Positions 33,682-42,478 of a stretch of DNA of 64,000 nt are shown piece by piece. This DNA is from Nakamurella silvestris (GTDB lineage: Bacteria > Actinomycetota > Actinomycetes > Mycobacteriales > Nakamurellaceae). The DNA is taken from positions 190 through 64,189 of the forward strand of contig QXCQ01000234.1 of NCBI GenBank assembly GCA_003576535.1, written 5' to 3'. Made by a program: the position numbers and the translations under genes. The notes beneath the pieces were generated by a model. That model saw only the letters and a list, made by a program, of their open reading frames with translations, had not been told where the DNA came from and made no database searches. Each line of letters begins with the position of its first letter. Within the stretch, counting starts at the first letter, position 1.

Positions 33682-34988
33682 GCCGAAACTCCCTGCGCGG
33701 TGGTGGCTTCCAGTGCTGCGGTGGTGGTCGAGCTGGTTGCGGCGTAGCGGTTCTGCGGACGGGGCAGACCGAGGTGGCCGCGGAGCGTGTCGGCGAGGTA
33801 GTTCTCCCGGAACAGCCCCCGGCGTTGCAGCTCGGGAACGAGATCATCGGTGATCGCGTCGAGATCGTGCGGGACGGCACCGGGACGCAGGCGGAATCCG
33901 TCGAGTCCGGCGGCCTGCCAGGCCGCGAGGAGATCGGCGAGTTCGGCGGCCGAACCGGTGAAGATCAAGGCGTCCGAACGGTATTCGGTGCCGTCGAGGG
34001 CGTCGAGGCGGGCTTTGCGCTCGGTGGCCGTGGCGGCGTCGGAGTCCAGGAAGACGACCAGATCGGCGAAGATCCGCACCTGGGATGTCTTGCGGCCGGC
34101 CGCGGTGATCTCGGACCGGACCTCGTCCAGGATCGAACCGACCTGTGTGGTGTCGAAGGGGGTGACGAAGATGACGTCGGCGCTGCGGGCCGCGAAACGG
34201 TACGCGGAGGTGACGTGGGCCAAGGCCGTCACCAACGGCTGGCCCTGCGGGGGGCGGGGGACGATCGACGGGCCGCGCACGCTGAAATGCCTGCTGGCGA
34301 AGTCGATGTAGTGGAGCTTGTCCCGATCGACGAAACGTCCGGTGGCGGCATCGCGGATCTCGGCGTCGTCCTCCCAGCTGTCCCAGAGTCGACGGACCAC
34401 CTCGGCGAAATCGGCGGCCTCGTCGAACAGGTCGTCGATCAGGGCGAGGACCTCGGGGGAGGCCAGGTCGGCCGGGTCGAACCCGTCGATCGTCCGGCGT
34501 CCGAAATGCTCGGCGTGGGCCGGGCTCGCCGACAGCTGTGCGCGCCAGCCCGCTCGGCCGGTGCTGACGTAGTCGAGGGTGGCGATGCCCTTGGACACAT
34601 GGAACGGCTCGGTGTGGGTGACGGTGGCCGTCGGCACCAGGCCGATGTGGCTGGTCACCGGGGCGATGCGAGCCGCGGTCAGGACGGCGTCGAGACGGCC
34701 GCGGACCTGGTCGTTGCGACCGTCGGGACCGAGCGGGTCGGTGGACTGCAGGCCGAGGGAGTCCTCGATGGTGACGAAGTCGAGCAGTCCTCGTTCGGCG
34801 GTGCGGGCCTGGTCGATCCAGTAGTCGGCGGTGAAGAGCAGTTCGGGCTGGGCGGTCGGCTCGCGCCAGGCGGCGGGGTGCCAGCCGGCTCCGTCGAGGG
34901 CGACGGCCAGATGCAGCTGTCGGGCCGGGTTCTCGGTCGGGGTGGTCTCGGCGTCGAGGGCCTCGGGGGCGTCATGCGTGGTGGACAC
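33678..34988 (-). CDS. FMN-dependent monooxygenase, NtaA/SnaA/DszA family
   Basis: The 436-residue protein is a second member of the same family, diverged from its neighbour: LHLAVALDGAGWHPAAWREP, LLDFVTIEDSLGLQ, GWRAQLSASPAHAEHFGRR, DFASRHFSVRGPSIVPRPPQ and the C-terminal LVPELQRRGLFRENY. The GTG at 34988 has GAAGG eight bases upstream. It is the first gene after the SAM-IV leader and is coupled to the next monooxygenase by ATGA. The pair may act in sequence, as DszC/DszA or SfnG/SsuD do, or on different substrates. Confidence 0.9.
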   Translation of the reverse strand: MSTTHDAPEALDAETTPTENPARQLHLAVALDGAGWHPAAWREPTAQPELLFTADYWIDQARTAERGLLDFVTIEDSLGLQSTDPLGPDGRNDQVRGRLDAVLTAARIAPVTSHIGLVPTATVTHTEPFHVSKGIATLDYVSTGRAGWRAQLSASPAHAEHFGRRTIDGFDPADLASPEVLALIDDLFDEAADFAEVVRRLWDSWEDDAEIRDAATGRFVDRDKLHYIDFASRHFSVRGPSIVPRPPQGQPLVTALAHVTSAYRFAARSADVIFVTPFDTTQVGSILDEVRSEITAAGRKTSQVRIFADLVVFLDSDAATATERKARLDALDGTEYRSDALIFTGSAAELADLLAAWQAAGLDGFRLRPGAVPHDLDAITDDLVPELQRRGLFRENYLADTLRGHLGLPRPQNRYAATSSTTTAALEATTAQGVSA

Positions 34989-35041
34989 GGTCTTACCTTC
35001 GTTTCGGTGTGAGACGTGAGGGGGAGGAGGTACTGGCGACT

Positions 35042-35064
35042 AATTTGAGCGAAATAGTCAACAA
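35042..35064 (-). promoter_or_regulatory. Candidate sulfur-regulon operator, copy F
   Basis: On the minus strand TTGTTGA, nine bases, TCAAATT. It lies between the SAM-IV aptamer and the first monooxygenase gene, so it could be an operator or a second, riboswitch-independent promoter. Confidence 0.5.
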
Positions 35065-35118
35065 ACATCGCCCACGGAACGGCAAGGGATCACCTCGGTG
35101 TTGTCTCAAGCGGGCCGG

Positions 35119-35235
35119 AGCTCGCTACATGCTTGCCGAACCTGGATGGTCCGGCCGGGTTGTCACCTGGAGCACCCCACCACGGAAGAGGGTTGCTGGT
35201 CAGCTAGCCAGGGCTTGTCGCTGACACTCATCACC
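35119..35235 (-). promoter_or_regulatory. SAM-IV riboswitch
   Basis: On the minus strand it opens GGTGATGAGTGTCAGC and carries CTAGCTGACCAGCAACCC, GGGGTGCTCCAGGTGA, CAACCCGG and a 3' GGCAAGCATG. The last arm differs most from the other two copies. It begins at the predicted start of transcription and precedes the monooxygenase operon. Confidence 0.85.
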
Positions 35236-35243
35236 TGCGGGCA

Positions 35244-35272
35244 ACGATAGCACCGCCGTCATCGGGTCCCAA
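35244..35272 (-). promoter_or_regulatory. Promoter of the monooxygenase/GNAT operon leader
   Basis: TTGGGA and TATCGT are 17 bases apart on the minus strand. The predicted start (about 35237) is at the first base of the SAM-IV aptamer. Confidence 0.65.
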
Positions 35273-35302
35273 GTACGGGTGTCCTCCTGTGGCTGTGCGT
35301 CG

Positions 35303-35323
35303 GTGCGCCCGGTCCGGGCGCAC
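35303..35323. terminator. Short perfect hairpin
   Basis: GTGCGCCCGG pairs with CCGGGCGCAC around one base. It lies upstream of the minus-strand promoter, between it and the propeller-gene terminus. Confidence 0.45.
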
Positions 35324-35568
35324 GGATGTACCTGGCGGGAGAACGCGACGGGGGCGGGGTTTATTCCTGGTCGGTCGGGCCGGCTGTCAGGCGGTCGGCT
35401 GCGGGTCCGGTGGCCCGACCTTCTGCACCCGGGTGTTCCGTCCGTCGGCCGGGTGGCCGTCGGTGGTGGTCGGTTCGAGGGTGGCCACCGAGCGCCCGTC
35501 GAGATCCACGAGGGCGGAACGGGTTCGCGGCACTGGCCATGTGGCTGCTGGCCCGGGCGGGTGCGCCC
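35324..35568. other. Non-coding stretch, nothing recognised
   Basis: Overlapping plus-strand frames are open here (for example 35289-35597), but none has a ribosome binding site or recognisable protein sequence. The stretch lies downstream of the minus-strand propeller gene. Confidence 0.6.
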
Positions 35569-37242
35569 CTAGTCCAACCCGACCGTCGTGCCGCTGATGC
35601 TGTCGTAGACGACCACTGCGCCGGGAACCGCTGACACCCAGAGATCAGCCCCGGCCTCCAGGCCCAGATCCACCGCTGTCGGGGTGGCGTCGCGGGTGAA
35701 GGATCCCAGGGCCGTGCCGTCGGCACACGAGGCGAGAACCGTTGCGCCGAGGGAGGCCATGGCGGAGTTCTCGTCCGGTTGGCAGGACGCCGTGCCGGTC
35801 AGGACGAACGGGGTCGACCCGTCCAGCGGATAGGACTTCAGGAGCCCGGCCTTCCAGGTGATCACCGCGGTGTCGACCACCCGGATGGGCCGCTCGTCGG
35901 CGGGCACGCCGAACAGTTCCGCGCCCTCGGCGGAGAACACCTTGCTGGGTCCGCTCACGGTGCGGTTCACCCCGTCGGCGCTCTCGACCATCGGCACGAA
36001 GACCACCGCCGAATCCCGCGAGGCCCGCAGTGATCCCAGGGCGCCCACCTGCGCGGTGCCGCCCGAGGTCAGCAGCTCGGACTGGGACTGGTCGCCGAGA
36101 TCCTGTGTCCAGAAGGCATCGTCACCCGTGGTGCCGGGAACCACCGAGCGGAGCCGGAGCGTGCCGTCGCAGCGGGACATCTCCAGGATCCGACGTCCGG
36201 CCACCGCCGTGGAGACGGCGGATCCGGTGCAGGCCGCGCCGTTGTCGAGGTCGACGGGACCCAGGTCCGTGCCGTCGGCGAGGCTGATCCGGTTGATCCG
36301 CTGCAGCGCCGCGAGGGCGGGGGTCTCCTCGGCCGCGCCGAGCCAGATCTCGGTGTCGGTGATCGAGACGATGGGAGGCAGGGAGCCGCCGAGCCACCGG
36401 GCCCATCGGGTCTGCCCCGTCACGGCGTCCAACGAGACCAGCCGGGTGGCGCTGTCGGCGACGGCGGCGTTGATACCGGGCCGGTAGACCAGCACCACGG
36501 TCGAACCGTCGGCCGAGGCGGAGGCGGAGAACCCGCGGGCCTGGTCGACGGCGAAATGCCAGCGCTGGGCCCCGGTGGCACCGTCGTAGGCCGTCACGGC
36601 CGTGGCCTGGGAGACGAGGTACCCGGTCCCGGCGGCGATCAGTCGATCGGGGTAGTCGAGGAAGCTGCCCTCGGCCGAGCGCCAGCGCGCCGCGGTGACG
36701 GAACCCGGAACGACGGCCGGGGTTGCCGCCTCGGCCGTGCTGCGGTCGGCGGACAGCGGCGGCAGGAAGAGCGCGCAGGCCGCGACGACGACGGCGGCGA
36801 CCACCCCGGCACCGGCGGCCACGGTCCAGGCCCGGCGGGCCGGCGGTGCCGCGGCCGGCTCCGTCGCGCCCTTGCGGGGACGCGCGAAGATCAACAGCCC
36901 GGCGGAGAGCCAGCAGCAGATCATCACACCGCCGAGTCCGGCCACGGCGGCCAGCGGAGCGCCGGCGAGAAGATCGTTGACCACCGAGACACCGACGACC
37001 GCCGCGGCGATGACGTACAGGGCCAGGGTCTTTCCGAACCGCCGACCCGGCCGCAGCAGGGTGGCGTAGATCGCCAGCAGCAACCCGGCGCAGGCCGCCA
37101 ACGGCAGGAAGGTGGCGGTCCGGGCGAAACCCGACACGGCGATGTCGACCAGGATCCAGCAGAAGGAGATCAGGGCGACGGCCCAGATCAGGGCACCGGC
37201 CAGACGTGGAGGCGAGTTTCGCAGGTAGGTCACTCGGCCCAT
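35569..37242 (-). CDS. Membrane-anchored PQQ-like beta-propeller protein
   Basis: The 557-residue protein begins with about four hydrophobic helices (roughly residues 13-35, 38-58, 68-88 and 92-115) and a fifth near 138-158. A large extracytoplasmic domain rich in beta-propeller repeats follows, such as AVTAYDGATGAQRWHFAV and LVSLDAVTGQTRWARWLGG. Isolated Cys near VDLDNGAACTG and GTASCQPDENS could pair. Such propellers bind proteins, quinones or cell-wall material; no ligand site is evident. The ATG at 37242 is chosen for the membrane helix that follows, but it has no clear ribosome binding site. Function unknown. Confidence 0.75.
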   Translation of the reverse strand: MGRVTYLRNSPPRLAGALIWAVALISFCWILVDIAVSGFARTATFLPLAACAGLLLAIYATLLRPGRRFGKTLALYVIAAAVVGVSVVNDLLAGAPLAAVAGLGGVMICCWLSAGLLIFARPRKGATEPAAAPPARRAWTVAAGAGVVAAVVVAACALFLPPLSADRSTAEAATPAVVPGSVTAARWRSAEGSFLDYPDRLIAAGTGYLVSQATAVTAYDGATGAQRWHFAVDQARGFSASASADGSTVVLVYRPGINAAVADSATRLVSLDAVTGQTRWARWLGGSLPPIVSITDTEIWLGAAEETPALAALQRINRISLADGTDLGPVDLDNGAACTGSAVSTAVAGRRILEMSRCDGTLRLRSVVPGTTGDDAFWTQDLGDQSQSELLTSGGTAQVGALGSLRASRDSAVVFVPMVESADGVNRTVSGPSKVFSAEGAELFGVPADERPIRVVDTAVITWKAGLLKSYPLDGSTPFVLTGTASCQPDENSAMASLGATVLASCADGTALGSFTRDATPTAVDLGLEAGADLWVSAVPGAVVVYDSISGTTVGLD

Positions 37243-37555
37243 TATCGCCGACCGCGGCGACGCCCCGGACTGCCCCAGGTCTGCTGCCGCGGCGGTCGAC
37301 GCCGCGGGCAAGGGAGGGGAAAACGGACCGATGTCGGCCTCGATCCTCCGGTCCGGCCGCACCCGGGAACGATCGGCCCGCTGCGGGTCGAACACTCCGT
37401 GATGCGGGTGTGAGCCTTCGGGAACCTATGCTGGGTGTGGCGCGTTGTACCCACGCAGGGTCCGAACTGCCATTCGGTAACCTTTCACGACCAGCGACAT
37501 GATCCGACGCGATATCGGCGGCCGGCGAGACGTCAGGCAAGTAGGAGGACTACAC

Positions 37556-38353
37556 ATGCAGAACCAGAGCGGCAATCCCGCGTTCCGCAATATCGGGCAG
37601 ACGGTGGACGCCCAGCGGGCAGCCGCCGCACCCACCGCAGCCAACCTGCAGGAGATGTACAACCAGCCTGCCTTCAACCCGCCGTCAGGGGTGCGTGAGC
37701 GCTTCCTGACCCTGGACGACGTGGTCGCCAAGACCGCCACCGTGCTGGGTGTGGGGATCGTCGCCGCCCTCGTCACGATCTACTTCGAGGCCTACGCACT
37801 GGCCATCCCGGCGCTCATCGTGGGCCTGGTCCTGTCCTTGGTGGTCATCTTCAAGCGGTCCACCAACCCGACCCTGATCCTGTCCTACGCGGTCGCCGAG
37901 GGTGTGCTGCTCGGCGCGATCACCGGCCTGTTCGAGAGCATCCCCGGCTACGAGGGCATCGGCCTGCAGGCCCTGGTCGGCACCCTGGGTGTCTTCGGCG
38001 GCATGCTGATCGTCTACAAGACCGGCGCCATCCGCGTCACCCCGCGTTTCACCCGGATGATGCTCGGCGCGCTGATCGGTGTCGCCGTCCTGATGATCTT
38101 CCGGCTGCTCGGCAGCATGTTCGGCTTCGCCGAGGGCCTGAGCAGCGGTGGCCCGATGTCCATCATCATCTCGCTGGTGATCATCGGTGTCGCGGCCTTC
38201 ACCTTCCTGCTCGACTTCGACCAGATCGACCGCGCCATCATCGCCGGTGCCCCGGCCAAGACCGCCTGGTACTTCGCCTTCGGCCTGATGATGACCCTGG
38301 TCTGGCTGTACATCGAGATCCTGCGTCTGCTGAGCTACCTCCGCCAGAACTGA
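37556..38353 (+). CDS. Bax inhibitor-1/YccA family membrane protein
   Basis: The 265-residue protein has seven hydrophobic helices starting near residue 65 and the actinobacterial BI-1 N-terminus MQNQSGNPAFRNIGQ. FLLDFDQIDRAI and GAPAKTAWYFAFGL near the end carry the acidic residues of the BI-1 pore region. Members are thought to be pH-sensitive calcium leak channels. The ATG at 37556 follows GTAGGAGG at ideal spacing. Gene order here matches no operon I recognise. Confidence 0.92.
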   Translation: MQNQSGNPAFRNIGQTVDAQRAAAAPTAANLQEMYNQPAFNPPSGVRERFLTLDDVVAKTATVLGVGIVAALVTIYFEAYALAIPALIVGLVLSLVVIFKRSTNPTLILSYAVAEGVLLGAITGLFESIPGYEGIGLQALVGTLGVFGGMLIVYKTGAIRVTPRFTRMMLGALIGVAVLMIFRLLGSMFGFAEGLSSGGPMSIIISLVIIGVAAFTFLLDFDQIDRAIIAGAPAKTAWYFAFGLMMTLVWLYIEILRLLSYLRQN

Positions 38354-38387
38354 TCAGGGATCTGATCCGGCACCACGCCGACCACCG

Positions 38388-38684
38388 ATGACCGAACAGA
38401 TGAGCCCGCAGTTCGCCGATGTCCTTCGGCGGCTGCGGGCTCGTTCCGTCTCCTCCTTCGAAGTGGGGGATCGAGAAGTGCAGATGCGTACTGCCCTGCA
38501 GGCCCTGGAGGACCTGACCGCCCGCGCCGAAGGGCGAGCTCGGCACACCGTCCCCGAGGTCGAGCCGTACGCGTACGTCGACCAGTTGACGGTCCTGCTG
38601 GAGGAGGCCCGGCTGGCCGGGGTGGACCCGGCCGCCGTCCAGGCCCTGATGACCGACCTCGCCGCGGACCTCAGCCTCGGCTGA
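38388..38684 (+). CDS. Small hypothetical protein
   Basis: The 98-residue frame is helix-rich: RRLRARSVSSFEVGDREVQM and LQALEDLTARAEGRAR, then a Leu/Ala-rich end. It has no signal or membrane segment and no recognised family. Codon use fits the neighbours, and it lies 34 bp after the BI-1 gene on the same strand, so it may be co-transcribed. There is no strong ribosome binding site before 38388. I rate it a possible gene. Confidence 0.5.
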   Translation: MTEQMSPQFADVLRRLRARSVSSFEVGDREVQMRTALQALEDLTARAEGRARHTVPEVEPYAYVDQLTVLLEEARLAGVDPAAVQALMTDLAADLSLG

Positions 38685-38702
38685 CGCCTGCCCGACCCCG
38701 GA

Positions 38703-39578
38703 TCAGTGGCTGGCCGGCTCCGCCACGGCCGCGATCGCGGCCGGCAGCAGTTCCTCGACCGCGCGCCGGTACCCCCGTCCGGAGGGATGGAACCGGTCGC
38801 GTGAGAAGAAGTCCGGGTGGTGACGGAAATCCGGGCTGACCAGCCGCGAGATGCTCACCGCCCGTGCCCCCGCCTTGACCGCCGCCCGCTCCTGCATCCA
38901 CGCGAGTCGACGGGACCAGGACCCGGCAAGCTGACGCAGCGGCTGCGGGATCGGCTCGATGACCCCCAGATCCGGGCAGCTTCCGACCACCACGGCCACC
39001 CCGCGGGCGGTCAGCAGGTCGATCGCCTCGGTGAGCATCCGGGTCGCGAAAACGGGGGACACCCGGTCCCGCACGTCGTTCGCCCCGACCACGATCACCA
39101 CCAGATCAGGCTGTTCGAGCAGGACCTCGCGGGCCTGACGATTCAGGTCGGCCGACCGTGATCCCACCGTCGCGTGGGTGGAGAGCCGGACCGGCCGGTC
39201 GACGCGCTCGGCCAGTTCGCGGGCGAGCATCACCCCGGGCAGTCCGTCGGCGTCGTCGGCCCCGTAACCGGCGCTGGTCGAGTCGCCGAGCATCGCCATC
39301 AACAGCGGTCGGTCGGTCCGGTATGTTCCGGAGCCGCCGTCGTCGGCGTAGTCGCCGTTCGGCAGGTACACCCCGTCCCGGCGCGGCGGGTCGGCGGCCG
39401 CGTCACCGATGGCACGGGCCGCGACGTCGGCCTGGTGCTGCAATCCGGCCCAGGCCGCGGAGGTGGCGCCCAGGAGCGCACCGACGCCGGCAGCGGCGGT
39501 GAACAGGATGCGGGCGCTGGACCCGGCGGGTGTGCCGCCTGGCAGCGGGAGCGGCTTCGGTGTTTCGAGTGGCTTCAT
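38703..39578 (-). CDS. SGNH/GDSL hydrolase, exported
   Basis: The 291-residue protein has an N-terminal hydrophobic segment near residues 23-46 that acts as signal or anchor. The SGNH blocks are readable: block I MLGDSTSAGYG with the nucleophile Ser, block III VGANDVRDR, and block V DRFHPSGRGY with the catalytic Asp and His. Such enzymes hydrolyse esters or acetyl groups in the cell envelope. GGAGG stands six bases before the ATG at 39578. In M. tuberculosis a similar hydrolase (Rv1075c) also lies next to cbs. The natural substrate is unknown. Confidence 0.9.
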   Translation of the reverse strand: MKPLETPKPLPLPGGTPAGSSARILFTAAAGVGALLGATSAAWAGLQHQADVAARAIGDAAADPPRRDGVYLPNGDYADDGGSGTYRTDRPLLMAMLGDSTSAGYGADDADGLPGVMLARELAERVDRPVRLSTHATVGSRSADLNRQAREVLLEQPDLVVIVVGANDVRDRVSPVFATRMLTEAIDLLTARGVAVVVGSCPDLGVIEPIPQPLRQLAGSWSRRLAWMQERAAVKAGARAVSISRLVSPDFRHHPDFFSRDRFHPSGRGYRRAVEELLPAAIAAVAEPASH

Positions 39579-39779
39579 GACGGCCTCCGGAAAAAGTGCA
39601 GACAGATGACTCAACCGCCGACAACGCCGGGTGATTCCCGCGACGATTCACTCCTCGGTCACCGGCTGATATCGGACTATCCGCCATCGGCCGATAACCT
39701 GGACCGGCAAGCGGTCGAACACCCCCGGGTGTCCCGGTCGTCCAGTCGACCTTCTCGTCATCTCTAAGGGGTACCCACC

Positions 39780-41144
39780 GTGCGTTATGCCAACACCGTC
39801 GTTGATCTTGTCGGCGGCACGCCGCTGGTCAAGTTGAACTCCTTGACCAAGGGGCTCAAACCGTTGGTTCTGGCCAAGGTCGAGTACGTGAACCCCGGCG
39901 GGAGCGTCAAGGACCGGATCGCGTTGAAGATGATCGTCGCGGCCGAGGAGTCCGGCGCCCTGAAGCCCGGCGGCACCATCGTGGAGCCGACCAGCGGGAA
40001 CACCGGGATCGGATTGGCCCTGGTGGCCCAGCAGCGCGGGTACGACTGCGTCTTCGTCTGCCCCGACAAGGTCAGCGAGGACAAGCAGAACGTCCTGCGC
40101 GCCTACGGTGCCCGGGTCGTCGTCTGCCCGACGGCCGTCGCGCCGGAGGACCCGGACTCCTACTACTCGGTCTCCGACCGCCTCGTGCGGGAGATCCCCG
40201 GCGCCTGGAAGCCCGACCAGTACTCCAACCCGATGGGCCCGGCCTCCCACTACGAGTCGACCGGCCCGGAGATCTGGGACGACACCGACGGCCGGGTGAC
40301 CCACTTCGTCACCGGTGTCGGCACCGGCGGCACCATCACCGGCACCGGCCGCTACCTCAAGGAGAAGTCCGACGGGAAGGTCAAGGTCATCGGGGCCGAC
40401 CCGGAGGGCTCCGTCTACTCCGGCGGCACCGGTCGGCCGTACCTGGTCGAGGGGGTCGGTGAGGACTTCTGGCCGACGGCCTACGACCCGACCGTCACCG
40501 ACGAGATCGTGGCCGTCTCCGACGCCGAGTCCTTCCACATCACCCGTCGGCTCGCCCGCGAGGAGGGGCTGCTCGTGGGTGGCTCCTGCGGGATGGCCGT
40601 CGCGGCCGCGCTCAAGGTCGCCGAGAACCTCACCGAGGACGACATCGTCGTCGTCCTGCTGCCCGACGGCGGCCGCGGCTACCTGTCGAAGATCTTCTCC
40701 GACACCTGGATGGCCTCCTACGGTTTCCTGACCCGTGACGGCGAGGGCAGTGTCGGCGACATCCTGCGCTCCAAGTCGGGCACCCTGCCGACCCTCGTCC
40801 ACACCCACCCGAACGAGACGATCCGCGACGCCGTCGAGATCATGCACGAGTACGGGGTCTCCCAGCTCCCGGTCGTCTCGGCCGAACCGCCCGTCATGGC
40901 CGGTGAGGTCATCGGGTCGGTCACCGAGCGGGAACTGCTCAACGGCCTGTTCACCGGCAAGGCGAACCTGGCCGATGCGGTGAAGTCCCACATGGCCGCG
41001 CCGCTGCCGCTCGTCGGCTCCGGCGAGCCGGTTCCGACCCTGCGGGCCAGTTTCGAGAAGTCCGACGCCGTCATGGTGATCGACGACGGCAAGCCCGCCG
41101 GTGTGCTGACCCGGGCCGACCTGCTGGCCTTCCTGGCGCACTGA
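39780..41144 (+). CDS. cbs: Cystathionine beta-synthase
   Basis: The 454-residue PLP enzyme condenses serine with homocysteine, the first step of reverse transsulfuration. The PLP Lys is in NPGGSVKDRIALKM. The phosphate-binding loop is EPTSGNTGIGLAL, and FVTGVGTGGTITGTGRYLKE follows. The C-terminal third is a CBS-domain pair (residues about 335-450, for example HEYGVSQLPVV). No heme-binding N-terminal extension is present, as in other bacterial forms. The start is a GTG with AAGGGG eight bases upstream. metB follows 52 bp downstream. Cysteine synthase with CBS domains is the alternative; synteny with Rv1077 favours CBS. Confidence 0.93.
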   Translation: MRYANTVVDLVGGTPLVKLNSLTKGLKPLVLAKVEYVNPGGSVKDRIALKMIVAAEESGALKPGGTIVEPTSGNTGIGLALVAQQRGYDCVFVCPDKVSEDKQNVLRAYGARVVVCPTAVAPEDPDSYYSVSDRLVREIPGAWKPDQYSNPMGPASHYESTGPEIWDDTDGRVTHFVTGVGTGGTITGTGRYLKEKSDGKVKVIGADPEGSVYSGGTGRPYLVEGVGEDFWPTAYDPTVTDEIVAVSDAESFHITRRLAREEGLLVGGSCGMAVAAALKVAENLTEDDIVVVLLPDGGRGYLSKIFSDTWMASYGFLTRDGEGSVGDILRSKSGTLPTLVHTHPNETIRDAVEIMHEYGVSQLPVVSAEPPVMAGEVIGSVTERELLNGLFTGKANLADAVKSHMAAPLPLVGSGEPVPTLRASFEKSDAVMVIDDGKPAGVLTRADLLAFLAH

Positions 41145-41196
41145 AGTCCCGTTGCCCCGCTCCACCCACGTATCGCGAAACACGAAATCTGAGGAC

Positions 41197-42375
41197 ATGA
41201 CGACCGAATTCCCCGGCCCCGCCGGTACCGACATCACCGGCGACGGTTTCTCCACCCGCGCGATCCATGCCGGTCAGGACCCCGAGCAGCTGACCGGTGC
41301 GGTCGCCGTGCCGATCTACCAGACCTCCACCTTCGCCCAGGACGTGGCCGGCGAGACCAGGGCCGGCTACGACTACACCCGGGCGGGCAACCCGACCCGT
41401 ACCGCCCTCGAGGTGGCCCTGGCCTCCCTCGAAGGTGCGCGCTTCGGCCACGCCTTCGCCTCCGGCATGGCGGCCTCCGATGCCCTCCTGCGTGCGGTGC
41501 TCAAGCCGGGTGACCACATCGTCATCCCCAACGACGCCTACGGCGGGACCTTCCGGCTGATCGACAAGATCTTCAAGCCGTGGGGGATCGAGCACACCTC
41601 GGTGCCGCTGGTGGACCTGGACGCGGTCCGGGCGGCGGTCCGCCCCAACACCAAGCTGATCTGGTCGGAAACCCCGACCAACCCGCTGCTCTCGGTCTCC
41701 GACATCGCCGGGCTGGCTGCCGTCGCCCACGAGGCCGGGGCGAAACTGGTGGTGGACAACACCTTTGCCTCCCCCTACCTGCAGCAGCCGTTGGCGTTGG
41801 GGGCGGACATCGTCCTGCACTCCACCACCAAGTACATCGGCGGACACTCCGACGTCATCGGCGGCGCGTTGATCACCAACGACCAGCAGCTCTCCGAGGA
41901 CTTCGACTTCCACGCCAAGTCGATGGGCGGGGTGCCCGGCCCGTTCGACGCCTGGCTCACCCTACGTGGCTTGAAAACCCTTGCGGTGCGGATGGATCGG
42001 CACTGTGACAACGCAGAAGCCGTGGTGGAGCTGCTGGTCGGTCACCCGAGGGTCGAGAAGGTCTACTACCCGGGGCTTCCCGGGCACCCGGGCCACGAGG
42101 TCGCCAAGTCCCAGATGAGCCGCTTCGGCGGCATGGTGTCCTTCACCGTCGTCGGCGGCATCGAGGAGGCCATCAAGGTCTGCTCGCGCACACGTCTGTT
42201 CCTGTTGGCCGAATCCCTCGGCGGGGTCGAGTCCCTCATCGAGCACCCGGGTGTGATGACCCACGCCAGTGTCGCCGGATCGGACCTGGAGGTCCCGGCC
42301 TCACTGATCCGCCTCTCGGTCGGCATCGAGGACATCGCCGATCTGCTGACGGATCTGAAGGACGCGCTGGACTGA
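41197..42375 (+). CDS. metB: Cystathionine gamma-synthase / gamma-lyase
   Basis: The 392-residue PLP enzyme works on cystathionine in methionine/cysteine interconversion. TRAIHAGQDPEQLTGAVAVP opens it, YDYTRAGNPTRTALE is the substrate-site segment, and HSTTKYIGGHSDVIGG holds the PLP Lys. FLLAESLGGVESLIEHP completes the Cys/Met metabolism family signature. It is annotated as MetB by comparison with Rv1079 beside cbs; sequence alone does not separate synthase from lyase, and pairing with cbs suggests it may run as lyase in vivo. The ATG at 41197 has GAGG a few bases upstream. Confidence 0.9.
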   Translation: MTTEFPGPAGTDITGDGFSTRAIHAGQDPEQLTGAVAVPIYQTSTFAQDVAGETRAGYDYTRAGNPTRTALEVALASLEGARFGHAFASGMAASDALLRAVLKPGDHIVIPNDAYGGTFRLIDKIFKPWGIEHTSVPLVDLDAVRAAVRPNTKLIWSETPTNPLLSVSDIAGLAAVAHEAGAKLVVDNTFASPYLQQPLALGADIVLHSTTKYIGGHSDVIGGALITNDQQLSEDFDFHAKSMGGVPGPFDAWLTLRGLKTLAVRMDRHCDNAEAVVELLVGHPRVEKVYYPGLPGHPGHEVAKSQMSRFGGMVSFTVVGGIEEAIKVCSRTRLFLLAESLGGVESLIEHPGVMTHASVAGSDLEVPASLIRLSVGIEDIADLLTDLKDALD

Positions 42376-42387
42376 TTTCGTTGTTGA

Positions 42388-42429
42388 GGAGGTTTTCCTC
42401 CCCCGGGCAGTCGGGGGAGGAAAACCTCC
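42388..42429 (+). terminator. Terminator after metB
   Basis: GGAGGTTTTCCTCCCCC pairs perfectly with its complement around an eight-base loop, 12 bases after the metB stop. Confidence 0.85.
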
Positions 42430-42478
42430 CGTGCGCGGCGGGATGCGCGCGGAGACCTCCGGCTGGCAGGATGCGGTC

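Noticed and set aside
35289-35597. Plus-strand ORFs upstream of the propeller gene
   Set aside because: Three overlapping frames are all Arg/Gly/Pro-rich, lack ribosome binding sites and match nothing. They are typical of high-GC non-coding DNA.
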